From positions 620,001 through 684,000 of the forward strand of contig PVNU02000924.1 in assembly GCA_003013855.2 (NCBI GenBank): a stretch of 64,000 nt of DNA. Direction: 5' to 3'. Positions 54,050 to 64,000 of this stretch are shown piece after piece. The translations under genes and the position numbers were made by a program. The notes under the pieces are model-generated. The model was given only the letters and a program-made list of their open reading frames with translations. It made no database searches and was not told where the DNA came from. Position 1 is the stretch's first letter, and every line of letters starts with the position of its first letter. This DNA comes from Liriodendron chinense (Eukaryota > Streptophyta > Magnoliopsida > Magnoliales > Magnoliaceae).

Positions 54050-55216
54050 ATCATCAATGAAGTAATTCTTTGTAGGCGCTCAGTGAGAGAAATTGTTGAA
54101 TATTCTGCCATTTCTCTCCTTACTCCCCAAAGGGTTGTGTAAGGCAAGATTTGACACACAAGTTTTTCTTTTTTGCCATAAAAGATCTTGTTGATCTTAT
54201 TGAAATAGCATTTGTGCTATTCTATCAGCACACGCTAGCATTATGCCTTCCAGCACACTCCCATGCTCCTTGAGGCCTCCACACATCTCAAAGAACCAAC
54301 AACACTAGTACCATAATACTTGTTCTTGATAATCTGCCAGGTCCATACCTTACATATACCAAAACTCTTGCTTGGTGCTCTTGGTGCCTCATACCGAGCA
54401 TGGCACGTTCCCAAGCCACACCCTAGCAACATGGGAGACCAAGATGTTTCCTTTGAGCACCTCAAGGCCTTCATAAGGCATCCATCCCCAAGGCACTTTG
54501 GCATCCCACATCCAAGCTCTTAACCATTGGCTATATTTTAAGGGCACGTTCCCAACCTAGTTGCCAAAACATCCAAAGATCCTTTGCAGTAATACTACTT
54601 GCATTCTCATCCAATGTTTGTCGTTTGTGCATTTACCAGAGTAATGATCCAGTGGGCTAAGTGTATGGGAACCTTTGCATTCATATTGTTTCGTTTGGAT
54701 TTGTTGGCATCCGGATCACCTATGTAGACTGTCCTGTAGGTCAGTGCATTCTTCATAGGCTGCCTTGAAAAATTCATACCTGATCAGATGACCTAAAAAT
54801 GTCTAGTTACTGGCATGCAAAATAGATGTTGAAGATTGATCTTAGAATATAGGCCTAGTCATGGATGTTTAGAACCATTTGATAGCTGTGATTTTATACA
54901 TAACGGAAAAAGAGGGATCTGGACCTAATCGATCGCACAAATTCAACTATGTGCATGGGAAGATTCCCATGCACTTGGACCACTAGATCATTACTCTTTC
55001 TCATATTGCCCCCAAGGCGAACATCATTGACCATAGGCCACCTTAACCATGATGGCCTGCAACATAGTCATGCCATAAACTGGTGGCACATTGTTGTATC
55101 TTTCCTTAACCATATTTGCAGGCTATTGATCAAAGGGCTAGGCTTCACCCAAAATTTTTGTTTCTTGATCTATCTGCAGTGGGCCCCATAAGGTGGTGGT
55201 TTGGGTCTTTGAATTG
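54050..55216. other. Intergenic, no recognised feature
   Basis: Open stretches on both strands around 54241-54523 are mutually overlapping and low-confidence. No domain, splice site set or repeat structure was recognised. Confidence 0.4.
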
Positions 55217-55609
55217 TACGGGTGTCAACGGGCTAGGTCATGCCTTGGATCTTCAGGCTTGGGCTGTCATGGGCTGGGTTCTGGATTAGAGTCTGAGGCC
55301 GAGTGGGTTAAAAAAGTTCAGTCCCCAGTTAGTAATTAGGCTGGGTTGAGTCAAAGCATTTGTTTGTCGAAGTAGTTTGGGTTAGGTTTGGTCATGCTAA
55401 TAATAATTCATAATGGTTACGTATCATTAAAATGCATATACAAATTGCATGTCGGATTAGGCTTGGGCCAGATAACTTCCTATTTGAGTTGGATTTGGAA
55501 TTGGCATTAGAAAAATTGGTCCTTCGTGGGCTGGGCTTGGGCCTGATAACTTTCTAATTGAGTCAGGCTTGGGCTTGAACTGATCTTCACTGACGGGTTA
55601 ACACTCCTA
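55217..55609. mobile_element. hAT-like MITE candidate with GGGCT-rich interior
   Basis: Ends TACGGGTGTCAACGGGCT and CGGGTTAACACTCCTA are imperfect inverted repeats. The interior is rich in 'gggcttggg' words like the element at 50464-50979. No convincing 8-bp target duplication is visible, so this is a relative by style rather than proof. Confidence 0.5.
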
Positions 55610-55819
55610 GTCAATCATGGTCTCCATTGTAGGCCCTCAGGGCTTGGGAAAACTATGCATATCCTTTGGGCAATGACCATGTAATTCCTTTCCAAATATA
55701 CTTTTCATTGCATGCTTTCTATGGTTATGCAGTTGGAAAATTTTCTGGTGATTCCCCACCCGTCTCCTCCCACCCAACTGCACATGCTCTTAAAGAATTA
55801 GTAGCTTTAAATATCGATC

Positions 55820-55914
55820 GTCACGAGGAGCTACCTTCATAGAATCAGATTGTCAGGAGGAGCTACCTTCATAGAATCAGATTGTCAGGAGGAGCTACCT
55901 TCAAAGAATCAGGT
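55820..55914. repeat. Three-copy tandem repeat, 32-bp unit
   Basis: GAGCTACCTTCATAGAATCA with flanking 'gtcaggag' occurs three times in a row. The third copy has one change and then 'aggtcgcc'. No coding context. Confidence 0.9.
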
Positions 55915-56195
55915 CGCCTATATTTGGTCTTGTAGATGTAGTCAAAAGTGGGGCCCACAACTTGTCAAATAAATGTGGACCGTTTGAGTCATGATTGACC
56001 AATCTGTGGGACTGGGACCAAACTGTACATACTGTTCGATTAAACAGTCCATAGTTTTGGACTAAAGAATGCATACCATTGGGTTAATTTCTATAGCAGA
56101 AATTACTTAGCTCATTTAGTAAGTTTCAGTCCAAATTAGATTACTTGGGGCCAAAGCCTAGCTAGGTTTAGAAACCTATTAGTTTAGTTGTAGTT

Positions 56196-56914
56196 TGATG
56201 TAGAGGAAGAACCCCCTGATGGAGGGCGTGCATCAAGCACATTCTTGTTAGGGATGGACCAGAGAAAGCCTGATCAGAAGCAGAAACGATCCGGACCGTC
56301 AGAACCTTAAATCAGTTGTATCTTGCAAACCGGGATGAGTTTTTCGACATATTATATATGATTTTGGGGTAGTACCTACTTAAGCCAACCAACCCAACTA
56401 CGCCGGGTTGCCCAAGCCGGATTTGCGAGATTCCAATCAGATCGACGATCAAAAGTCCTGTTCAGTTTCGTTTTTACTATAAATAGTAAGTTTTGAGTAT
56501 ATCTCTTTGTCTTTGAGTTGTAGAAGTTGTGCCTAACATGAAAAGGGCTTAGAAAAGTTAGGAGAATAACGTGGTTGGGCCAAGTTGGACACTTACTATT
56601 TTTGGCCTCAAACCACGAAGTCTAGTAGGAATAAAGGTCGTCTGTCACGTTTTTAGGGTGTTTGAGTTGGAGTCTTAAGTCTAAAACTCTTGAGTTCCTT
56701 ATTTAAAGAGTCGTAATTTCGTTTATTTTTTTTTATTTTTTTATTATCATCAATCAAGTTATTTCGAATTTATTAGGAATTATTCCGGCTTTTATCCCTC
56801 GTGGATTCGAGGAAGCTCTGTGAGGAGTCCAGAGACTAGAGAGCTACGTGGATTTGGAGTAGTTATCCAATGAGGAAGACGGTGATCGACCTCACCACGT
56901 CCCTCCCTGCGTCA
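56196..56914. mobile_element. Solo LTR candidate, 719 bp
   Basis: It starts TGATGTAGAGG, ends CTGCGTCA, and is flanked by TAGTT and TAGTC (4 of 5 identical). A promoter-like ACTATAAATAG at 56478-56488 and the leader-like 'ttattatcatcaatcaag' near 56740 fit a gypsy LTR. No internal sequence on either side. Confidence 0.65.
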
Positions 56915-57136
56915 TAGTCAATTTAGTTAATTGGGTTTTAAGTTAGTTTTAATTAGATCTTTATATAGGCTACATCTTAATTATTTGGGAAGTCATATGA
57001 CTCTCATCACAGTTGCTCTATTTAACTTGCCTATTTATTTCATGTCTCTCTTCCATTGCCTGATTAGGGCCATCAATTGAATTGAAAGCTCTAATGAACA
57101 CGCGCTCGCGCACGCACACACACACGAGCTTGAGCT

Positions 57137-57655
57137 CGGGCTTATGGGAGCTTCCCATGAGGTTGAGCTCTGTGGGCCCTACCATGATCTATGTAGGATA
57201 TCCACACTGTGCATTTGGCAGGTCCCCTCTAGGTAATGAGATTTCTTTAAAATTAGCCATATCCAGAATTGAAGTGGGTCACACCATCTGAAATGAAATC
57301 GTGCCTAAAACATCTATAAGCACTTGGTGGGGCCCACTTGAGTTTTCAATACGGCTGAAGCTTAGTGTGAGCCCTCAACCAAGTGGGACACACACAATGG
57401 ATGGGCTGGATGTTTGAATCATATCTCAATGGGCCCTATAAATGATCATGAAGGTTTCAATGGGTGGGTATCCACTCTCAACTGTTGTCTGTGGTGTGGC
57501 TCGTCGAAGTCATGGATTGGCCTGATTTTTAGGTTTGTGGCCCACCGTGGAAGGGTGCATATGATTGATGGGGTGCATGTTCAACACAAATCACGGCGGG
57601 GTCCACACAACTAGACCTTATCAGAAGCTTCCATTAGGTCAACCTCGAATGCGGA
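57137..57655. mobile_element. Foldback element of a related type
   Basis: Ends GGGAGCTTCCCATGAGGTTG and its near complement around TTCCATTAGGTCAACCTCG enclose inverted arms ('gtgggccctaccatgat' against 'cacggcggggtccacac'). The interior differs from the main array body, so it is a separate family. Confidence 0.6.
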
Positions 57656-58185
57656 TTGCATACCGACACTGCCAGTAGTGACCTTGCTACTAGATGGTGC
57701 TCTGTGGGCTCTGCAATGATGTATATGTTTTATCTACGCCATCCATCCATTTTGGATCGTTATTTTTCGGCATGAGCAAAAAAAGAGGCATATCCAATTA
57801 TCAAGTGGACCACACCACCGGAAAATAGTGGTGATTGCATGGCCACCATTAAAAACTTCTTGGGGGCCACAAAACTTTTGGATTAACGTAATATTTAGGT
57901 TTTTCCCTTCATCTAGGTCTGTGTGACCTAATCAACAGGTTGGATAACAAATAAACATTACAATGGGCCTAGGAAATTTTTAATTGTGGGCATTCAATCA
58001 CCACCTTTTCCTATAGTGTGGTCCTCCTGAGATTTGAATCGGCCTCATTTTTGGTCTCATGCCCTAAAATGAGATGGGAAAATGGATGTGCGTCATGGAT
58101 AAAACACATACACCATGGTGGGGCCCACAGAGCACTGTCTAGTAGCTAGTTGCTACTTGTGGCGTCGGTATGCAATCCACTTCCA
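57643..58185. mobile_element. Foldback element, 'gcataccgac' end type
   Basis: Ends GCGGATTGCATACCGACACT and GTCGGTATGCAATCCACTTC are near-perfect complements. Inner sub-ends share 'ctactagatggtgctctgtgg' with 37241-37770, and the body is the array body in reversed orientation. A possible 8-bp duplication TCAACCTC/TCGACCTC (7 of 8) flanks it, suggesting hAT-type mobilisation. Confidence 0.75.
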
Positions 58186-58601
58186 TCGACCTCATACTAC
58201 CTTTTTCACACACACACACACACAGCATGGAAGAAAAGAAAGAGTTTAATCTGGTGGGTTGGCCAGAGCTTTGCCAAGCACAGAGGAAAGGGGGTTTGGG
58301 GAATCAAGTATTGCTTGATGCATGCGTGCTTGCAAGTGTGTGTGCATATGTGTGAGTGTGCGCGTTCTCATCCGCATGTGGAATAGTGGAATAGTTGACC
58401 CTGACCTACAAATATCAAGTTCTATTAACTATTCAAGTGGAGTCCCGCCTATGAATAATAGTCAAATATCAAATTCAATTTACCATTTATGTTTACATTC
58501 ATTTAATTTTAACTCTGCCATTCCTATTCAATCATGCATATCAATTTGGTGTTTGTACTCTCTCCTCGCTTTTGACTATTGATAGTCGGAGATGCTTGCA
58601 G

Positions 58602-58715
58602 ATTAGGGAAAAGAAGCAAGCTGCTGCGGATGTTTTATTCCAGTACTCGCAATTTGTTATGGTGTGCATTGGGGAGGGAGTTCGACCCTGTGATTTAAGA
58701 CTGCATTTAATGAAG
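58602..58715 (+). CDS. Internal exon of an unrecognised conserved-looking plant gene
   Basis: After a GATGCTTGCAG acceptor, 38 codons read IREKKQAAADVLFQYSQFVM and then VCIGEGVRPCDLRLHLMK. The exon ends at AAG followed by GCGAGT, a good match to the GC-type donor consensus. It joins in phase 0 to 63125. The sequence begins as a charged helix and ends with a compact Cys-containing segment. I do not recognise the family. Upstream exons were not found. Confidence 0.65.
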
Positions 58716-58764
58716 GCGAGTGTTTTCATTTTCTTTATTTATAATTTTGCAATTTATTCCTTTG

Positions 58765-59170
58765 CCACATAAATCGCATTTGGATTTCCAAATTCCCACT
58801 ACATGGTAAAGTTCTTGTTTATGTGCATGCAAAGCTGAACATTTTAGATAGCTTCTGTGGTTACTGCCAACGGTGGAGTAGAGACGTTCTTCAGGCTGCA
58901 TTAGGCTCTGGCTGTGAGAAAATAATTTGCTGTTTTTATTATTTCTATGCCTAGTAGAATTTCCAGATATCTTTAGCAACTATTTCTTTGTGCATGAAAC
59001 ACATTTGGATTTGCAAATTCCTTATACAGACAAAGTAAAAGTTCTTGTTTATGTCCGTGGAAAGCTGGACATTTTAGATAGCTTAGGTGATCACTGCCAA
59101 TGGTGGAGTGTAGACATTCTTCTCTGGCTGCAAGAAAATTATCTGCAGTCTTTGGGATTTCTACTCCCAG
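58765..59170. repeat. Two-copy tandem duplication, diverged
   Basis: Phrases 'catttggatttccaaattcc', 'aagttcttgtttatgt', 'cattttagatagctt' and 'actgccaa(c/t)ggtggagt' recur about 230 bp apart (58777-58890 and 58999-59120). The second copy has a 125-residue open stretch with no recognised family. The first is closed by stops. Confidence 0.75.
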
Positions 59171-59724
59171 CAGAATTTCCACATACCATGAGTCATAATC
59201 TTGTCGTTATGAAAGAATTCTTCTTTCCGGGTATCACAGAAAGGGCTTCTGTTCAAGAAATTCCAGAACTGCAGAGTTTTTTCTCTGCTCCTGAACTGCC
59301 ATGAGCCAAAAGCAGCCTCAAGTTTCTCAACCATTCAGTATGTGTTCAATATTTTTACCGTCGCGTTTGCTTGCATGGATAAAGTAAAAAAAGGTTTGAT
59401 TTTACAAGTGATAGATGAATTAATAATTTACATGTTGTTCGATTGGTTAGCTAGATTGTGTTACCATATGATACCCTCATTTGGGCATGGACATGGATAC
59501 GGAAACATTGGCACAACTCTTTTATTTTCAGATAAAGAAAATGGATACATATGCGGGAATGGCCCCTTTCAATATATGGGAACAGTATTATTTTTCATGC
59601 TATTTTAAAGATGATAATATTAAAAAAATTGTTAAGAGCTAAAAAATAGTCCAAACATGGAAAATGCATGACATTCATCTTTTTTATTTTTTATTTTTAT
59701 TTCTTTGATATTATATCCTATATC

Positions 59725-60516
59725 CGTTGTTGTCAAAATCCTATGATTTATGATTTACGATTTACGATATGTGATTTTAATTGAATCTTAAACAAAACAA
59801 TTTGAATCCCAATCTTGAATCTCTTTTTGTATGAATCCTACGATTATATGATTTGAATCCTATGATTTACGATTCAAATTACACTTGTTCTCTTTTACTC
59901 GAAGCTTCACTTGGCTTTCATTTTATGTTTTTAAATTGGTGGGAGCTTTAAGAATTATTTAGAAAAGGTAAATTATTTTATTTGTTCTTTGTAGGAGATT
60001 AAATGATATATATTCTCTTCAACGTTAAATCATGTAGCTTTGTGAGTTCTTACTTTACTGATCGAAACACCAAATTGATTTATGACTTGCTTGTAATATT
60101 ATTATGGATGGTTACGATCATGCTGACTTATATCTATTATGGAAAGATATTTTGAAATCAAAATATCTTTTTTCATTGGTCTATCGTATCAAAGGCCGCT
60201 TTTCCACGGTGATTTTACATTCTAGAAAGGTAACAAGAACATAAATTATTAAATGACCCTTATATATATTGTTTTAAGGAAAATTTCTTGAAAGACAAAA
60301 AATAGAGTTTTTAACACTATCATGACATGGTATTACTTGCTGCACATTGATGGCAAAAGGAAGATTGATGAGTTTAAAAAAAATTCTGATTTATTTATAT
60401 TTTTCAAAATTTTAAGAAAATAATAAAAAATCGTATGATTTACAATACAATTTGCAATTCAATACGATTCAACCGCTAATACGATTTGCGATACGATAAT
60501 GATTTTGACAACATTA
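59725..60516. mobile_element. hAT-like non-autonomous element, 792 bp
   Basis: Inverted ends CGTTGTTGTCAAAATC and GATTTTGACAACATTA are flanked by CCTATATC and CCTATGTC (7 of 8). The body matches 2566-3398, and its ends resemble 44781-45677, so three members of one family lie in the window. Non-coding. Confidence 0.85.
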
Positions 60517-60577
60517 CCTATGTCTTTATAACATTTTTACAATATATATATATATATATATATATGATCACCTGCGT

Positions 60578-60891
60578 ACCTTAGGTGAGAACTCGGGCGC
60601 ACTTTTGCACATGTGTCATGGGCACAAAATCCGAACAGTCCATGTGATGCGACATCCCATGAAACCCCGAGGGCCCAACTTTTAGCTTGATCCCAAACTT
60701 TGGTGAGCCATAACAAAGGGAGACAATTTCCTCCCTTGATTTGCCTCTCCCGTTGCTATGGCCCACTAGAGTTTTGGATCAGGCTAAAAGTTGGGCCCCG
60801 GGGGTTTTATGGGGTGCTACGTCACGTGGACCGTTCAGATTTTGTGCCCATGACATGTGTACAAAGGTGCGCACGAGTTCTCACCTAAGAA
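60578..60891. mobile_element. Foldback MITE, second copy, next to a (TA)n run
   Basis: Arms CCTTAGGTGAGAACTCG...GCGCAC and GTGCGC...CGAGTTCTCACCTAAG. The inner arms hold 'cgaacagtccatgtgatg' and 'gggcccaac' pairs. The central stretch 'cctcccttgatttgcctct' is almost identical to the loop of 21197-21569. A (TA)n tract precedes it at 60542-60565. Confidence 0.85.
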
Positions 60892-61624
60892 GGCACAACA
60901 CTTTGTAGACCTTATACTGTTAAGTGTGTTAAATAATTTTTAAAATATCAATATCCATGCCGTAACATGGTGTATCTTGTATCTGCACCCGTATCATATA
61001 TCCTTTGGATGACGGTACTCCATAGGTACCCAGGTAGCTTAGGTGGTAACTCTGCTGATGTTTTGCTGTCATCTAATTAGTTTTTTTTGTTGTGGCGAAT
61101 GGTACTTAATGATGATAATAGTAATGCTTGTATGGAGGAGAAACTTTGGTGTCTTGAGTCTCAACATATGTATAGTTTGTTGAGGGGCAGGATTCTGTAC
61201 ATGTGCAGCGTTTGGTTTGGGATCTAGACTTTGATCTCTAATGACCCCTGCCATGTAAAGATGGTGCTCAAAAATCTCCGTTTTCAAAGGATCCCATCTT
61301 TTCGATCTCTGGCCTATTTTCTGTTGAATGTGGATCGAATGTGTTTGATTTTCTTGACCGTCTATCTGAAGGCCACTGATTGAAGGGTTAGGATTTTCAA
61401 TTCTGGAAGCGGTGTGTTTTTTTTTTTTTTGGTCGGATGCCTCCAACCATGGTGGATCCCTCAAATTAACATTTTGGATCCAGACTATAAACATACTAAA
61501 ATTTTCCAAGCCTCAAGTGTTACTTGCATGCCATGCATTTTCTAAGTAATTTCTAGGTGCCTGTGTATTATCCATCACACTGCTAGAGTAAGAGAGTTTT
61601 TGTCATTGTCATATTTAAAGGGTG

Positions 61625-61802
61625 TGAAAGGGCAAGGGGAAGGCCCAGAAGGACATGGGTGGAGGTAGTAAGAAAAGACTTGATGACCTATGGTCTAACT
61701 GAAGATATTGCCCTTGATGGAGTGGAATGGCAGAAAAGGATTCCTGTAGCTGACCCCAATTAGTTACGATAAGGCTTAAACGATGATGATAATGATACTG
61801 TA
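61625..61802 (+). mobile_element. RTE-type LINE, short 3' tail
   Basis: It matches the last 180 bp of 12140-12553 ('gtagtaagaaaagacttgatg', 'tggagtggaatggcag', 'gaccccaattagtt') and ends in GATGATGATAATGATAC. Heavily 5'-truncated. Confidence 0.75.
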
Positions 61803-62003
61803 AAGGGTCGACTGTAAAATCTCAAAAATTGTTATTACTTCCATTGAATCTGGCAATGATAGAAAGACAAACAGCCTTGCATAGTTACGATGAGGCTTAA
61901 ATGATGATGATAATGATACTGTAAAGGGTTGACTGTAAAATCTCAAAAATCATTATTAGTTCCATTGAATCTGGCAATGATAGAAAGACAAACACCTTGC
62001 ATA
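61761..62003. repeat. Two-copy tandem repeat, 121-bp unit
   Basis: TAGTTACGAT starts each unit at 61761 and 61882. The units are almost identical, and both include the LINE tail 'aatgatgatgataatgatac' plus flank. The duplication therefore came after the LINE insertion. Confidence 0.88.
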
Positions 62004-62064
62004 GTAAAAGAAAAAAATTAATAGAACAGGTCAGATGTTTCAATAAATCCCAGAAAATATATTT

Positions 62065-62525
62065 CTGTATGTCCACACCGTCCATCCGTTTCTCCAGCCC
62101 ATTTTAGGATGGGGTCCCAAAACTTAAGAAGATCCAAATCTCAGGTGGACGATACCACAGGAAACAGAGGTGATTGAGTGCCTCACCGTAAAAAATTCCA
62201 AAGGGCCCATAGTAAGGTTTTCGTAATGTTTATTTGCCATCCAACCAGTTGATAATATCAAGAAGATATGGATGAAGGTAAAACACAAAGATCAGCTTGA
62301 TTCAAAACTTGTGGCCCACAAAAAAGTTATTAATGGTCATTCATCACTGTTTCTAGTGGTATGGTCCACCTGGGATTTGGATCTTCTTAAGGTTTGAGAT
62401 CTCATCCTAAAATGAGATGGGAAAACAGATGGACGGAGTGGATATACAACAAATACATCAAAGGGGGCCCCATATGGTTAGGTAACACCCACTAAGCTGT
62501 TACCCGGGTAACAGCTAATCCGCTT
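62065..62525. mobile_element. Foldback element, 'gttacccgggtaac' end type, left end truncated
   Basis: The common foldback body starts at 'ccacaccgtccatcc'. The right end reads GGTAACACCCACTAAGCTGT, then TTACCCGGGTAACAGC and CTAATCCGCTTCC. It shares its end type with 37785-38330. Confidence 0.75.
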
Positions 62526-62542
62526 CCATGTCCGTAACTTAG

Positions 62543-62997
62543 TTTAAAAACCCGAAAACTCGACTGGACTGGACTTGATGTTCAGCTGGGGCGGGTTGAC
62601 TTGAAGACTTGACCTGACTCGACTCAATATTTAATTATCATAAGTTGAAAATATTTGGAATGTTAGTAGGTATTAAAAAAAAAAGAGGTTAGATCTCATG
62701 TAAGTAATATGAAACATTACTCAAAAGTACAATATTACTAATGCTTCCCTGATTAAGGTGTTCCTTTAGATGATGCCATGGGTTTGAATCTCCCCCACAA
62801 AAATAACAAAATCCCGCAACTCAGGTGAGTTACTTGGTTCGATCACGCTGAGTCGACCGAGTCAACGAGTCAACTATACAAGTCTCTCAGAGTCCAGACC
62901 AGATCAGGCCCAGTACTGAGCTTCCTAGAGACTCAGCTCGACAGAGTCGAGTTAACTCAGCTGAGTTTGAATCTAGTCAGTGAGTTTTAGAACTATG
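62543..62997. repeat. Candidate MITE rich in GACTCGA words
   Basis: Left 'gtttaaaaacccgaaaactc' and right 'gagttttagaactatgg' are imperfect inverted repeats. The interior has dense 'gagtcgag', 'gactcgactc' and 'agctgagt' words. No target duplication proven. Confidence 0.45.
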
Positions 62998-63124
62998 GTC
63001 CATATCTGTACTGGTATTAGGGTATTGTGAATTGGCTCATGAAATGTGGTAACGTTTGGCTGCCATTTTATTTGTCAATGGTGTTTTTCTTCTAATTGAA
63101 TTGATAACTTGGCACTTTGATCAG

Positions 63125-63256
63125 GAGCTTTCCGGCATGCCAACTTCTTTAAAGAAAGAGCCATCACAAACAGCAGCTTCTGAAGTGGCATGCGAACCGT
63201 CAAGCTCAGGTGGCACAGTTAGAAGAGAGAAAACAGAAAGCTCCCAAGCACCTTAA
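63125..63256 (+). CDS. Terminal exon of the same unrecognised gene
   Basis: After a CTTTGATCAG acceptor the frame reads ELSGMPTSLKKEPSQTAASE and a Ser/Glu-rich tail ending EKTESSQAP then TAA. The low-complexity, hydrophilic C-terminus looks disordered. Joining it to LHLMK keeps the frame. The sequence downstream (63257 to about 63480) is plausible 3' UTR, without a clear AATAAA. Confidence 0.65.
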   Translation, partial: ELSGMPTSLKKEPSQTAASEVACEPSSSGGTVRREKTESSQAP

Positions 63257-63733
63257 AACGAGAGAGTGGCATGGGGACAGCCAATTGCTTGGTTGACATT
63301 TACCAACTGACCGGCCAGCATGTTGTTTTTGTTTGAGGTGGGCATCATTTAATTTATGGTGGTGACTCTGTCCTGCTGTATTTTCATTATTTTCCATCTC
63401 CTCTCCTCTTTAGAACTTGCGACGATATGTATCATCTCTCCAGCATTCTGTATGTAGTTTTGTATTTGTACATATGCATGGCTGTAGTGAATGTTTAATC
63501 CTATATGATGTACCTATGTTGTGGACCCCATTGAAGCTATTAGCTTGATCATCCATTAGCGTGGCTGAGATCTTCTGCTGTGATGTGGTTGGATACCCAT
63601 ATATACATACATGGGTTGATGCACCTGATGGTTGGGGTGGATTTAACATTAACACTACACTGGGACCCATTTAAGCCGGTACCTTAAACAGCTATATTGA
63701 TTACTCCTTTAAATCAGTCAACTAGTTGTGTGA

Positions 63734-63736
<3 letters not shown>

Positions 63737-63783
<47 letters not shown>

Positions 63784-63800
63784 CACACACCCACCCACAC
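63737..63800. repeat. (CT)n/(CA)n microsatellite
   Basis: CT repeats at about 63739-63768 pass into (AC)n to about 63799. Just downstream, from about 63860, another copy of the foldback body begins and runs off the window. Confidence 0.9.
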
Positions 63801-63849
63801 GACATGGGCACTCTGATCCCTGGTCTCAATGTTCACCTGCTCACCGGTG

Positions 63850-64000
63850 CACATATAGCCCTTTGTGCACCACGATAATAGCCTTTTTACCAAAACTTAA
63901 GCAGATCCAAATCTCCGGTGAACCACACCACTGGAAAAAGTAGTAAATGACCATTAAAAACTATAGGCCACAAGTTTTGGATCAAGCTGACCTTTGTATT
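63850..64000. mobile_element. Foldback element, partial at window edge
   Basis: It carries 'agatccaaatctccggtgaa', 'ccacaccactggaaa' and 'ttttggatcaagctgacctt' in the order of the array body. The loop is shortened and the element continues beyond the window. Confidence 0.65.

Larger units (their letters stand above)
58716..63124 (+). other. Intron of the unrecognised gene, GC-AG type, about 4.4 kb
   Basis: The boundaries are GC...AG. The only nearby GT (58720-58721) would shift the frame and hit a stop in the last exon. The intron holds a tandem repeat, a hAT-like element, a foldback MITE, an RTE LINE tail and a foldback element, in that order. Confidence 0.55.

Noticed and set aside
54241..54523. 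Antisense pair of open stretches (87 and 67 residues)
   Set aside because: Both strands are open over the same region with no recognisable motif, no splice sites and no neighbours supporting a gene.

Overview
This is nuclear DNA from a flowering plant. It has spliced genes with GT-AG introns, long AT-rich introns and dense retrotransposons. The very abundant foldback repeats of the 'gtgggccc... accatgatgtat' kind suggest a large-genome early-diverging angiosperm such as a magnoliid; that placement is inference. Only two cellular genes can be supported, and both are partial.

The left half (about 1 to 34.5 kb, minus strand) is one gene for the delta subunit of the coatomer (delta-COP/archain). 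Nine exons are visible: a 5' leader exon (about 34.33-34.54 kb), an exon whose last codon is the ATG (33376-33378), and coding exons at 32.4, 30.7-30.9, 29.9-30.1, 29.6-29.7, 9.7-10.0, 1.5-1.7 and 1.1-1.25 kb. Together they give about 448 residues in an unbroken frame. The last coding exon, about 80 residues, lies left of the window. Two introns are inflated by transposable elements. The 19.5-kb intron (10031-29550) holds a chromovirus (Ty3/gypsy), RTE and L1-type LINE remnants and a foldback MITE. The 8.1-kb intron (1657-9722) holds a Ty1/copia element with a target-site duplication, a tRNA-derived SINE with an 18-bp duplication, and ATCG-rich repeats.

Immediately upstream of this gene (34.55-41.9 kb) is a near-continuous run of about a dozen foldback elements. 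They share one palindromic body but have different ends. A truncated gypsy LTR and a 26-30 base poly-G run interrupt them.

From 42.2 to 52.0 kb two diverged copies of a block of about 4 kb (42.25-46.21 and 48.26-52.03) flank a 2-kb spacer. The spacer carries a broken TOP6A/SPO11-3-like pseudogene whose 5' end is inverted. Each copy has private insertions that date after the duplication: a solo LTR and a hAT-like element in copy 1, and a copia fragment that itself carries a hAT-like element in copy 2.

From 52 to 64 kb there is a minus-strand copia remnant, a solo LTR, more foldback elements, and the last two recognised exons of a plus-strand gene (58602-58715 and 63125-63256) joined by an apparent GC-AG intron. 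I do not recognise its product. No RNA genes, CRISPR arrays or bacterial-type features are present, and I see no clearly new biological system.
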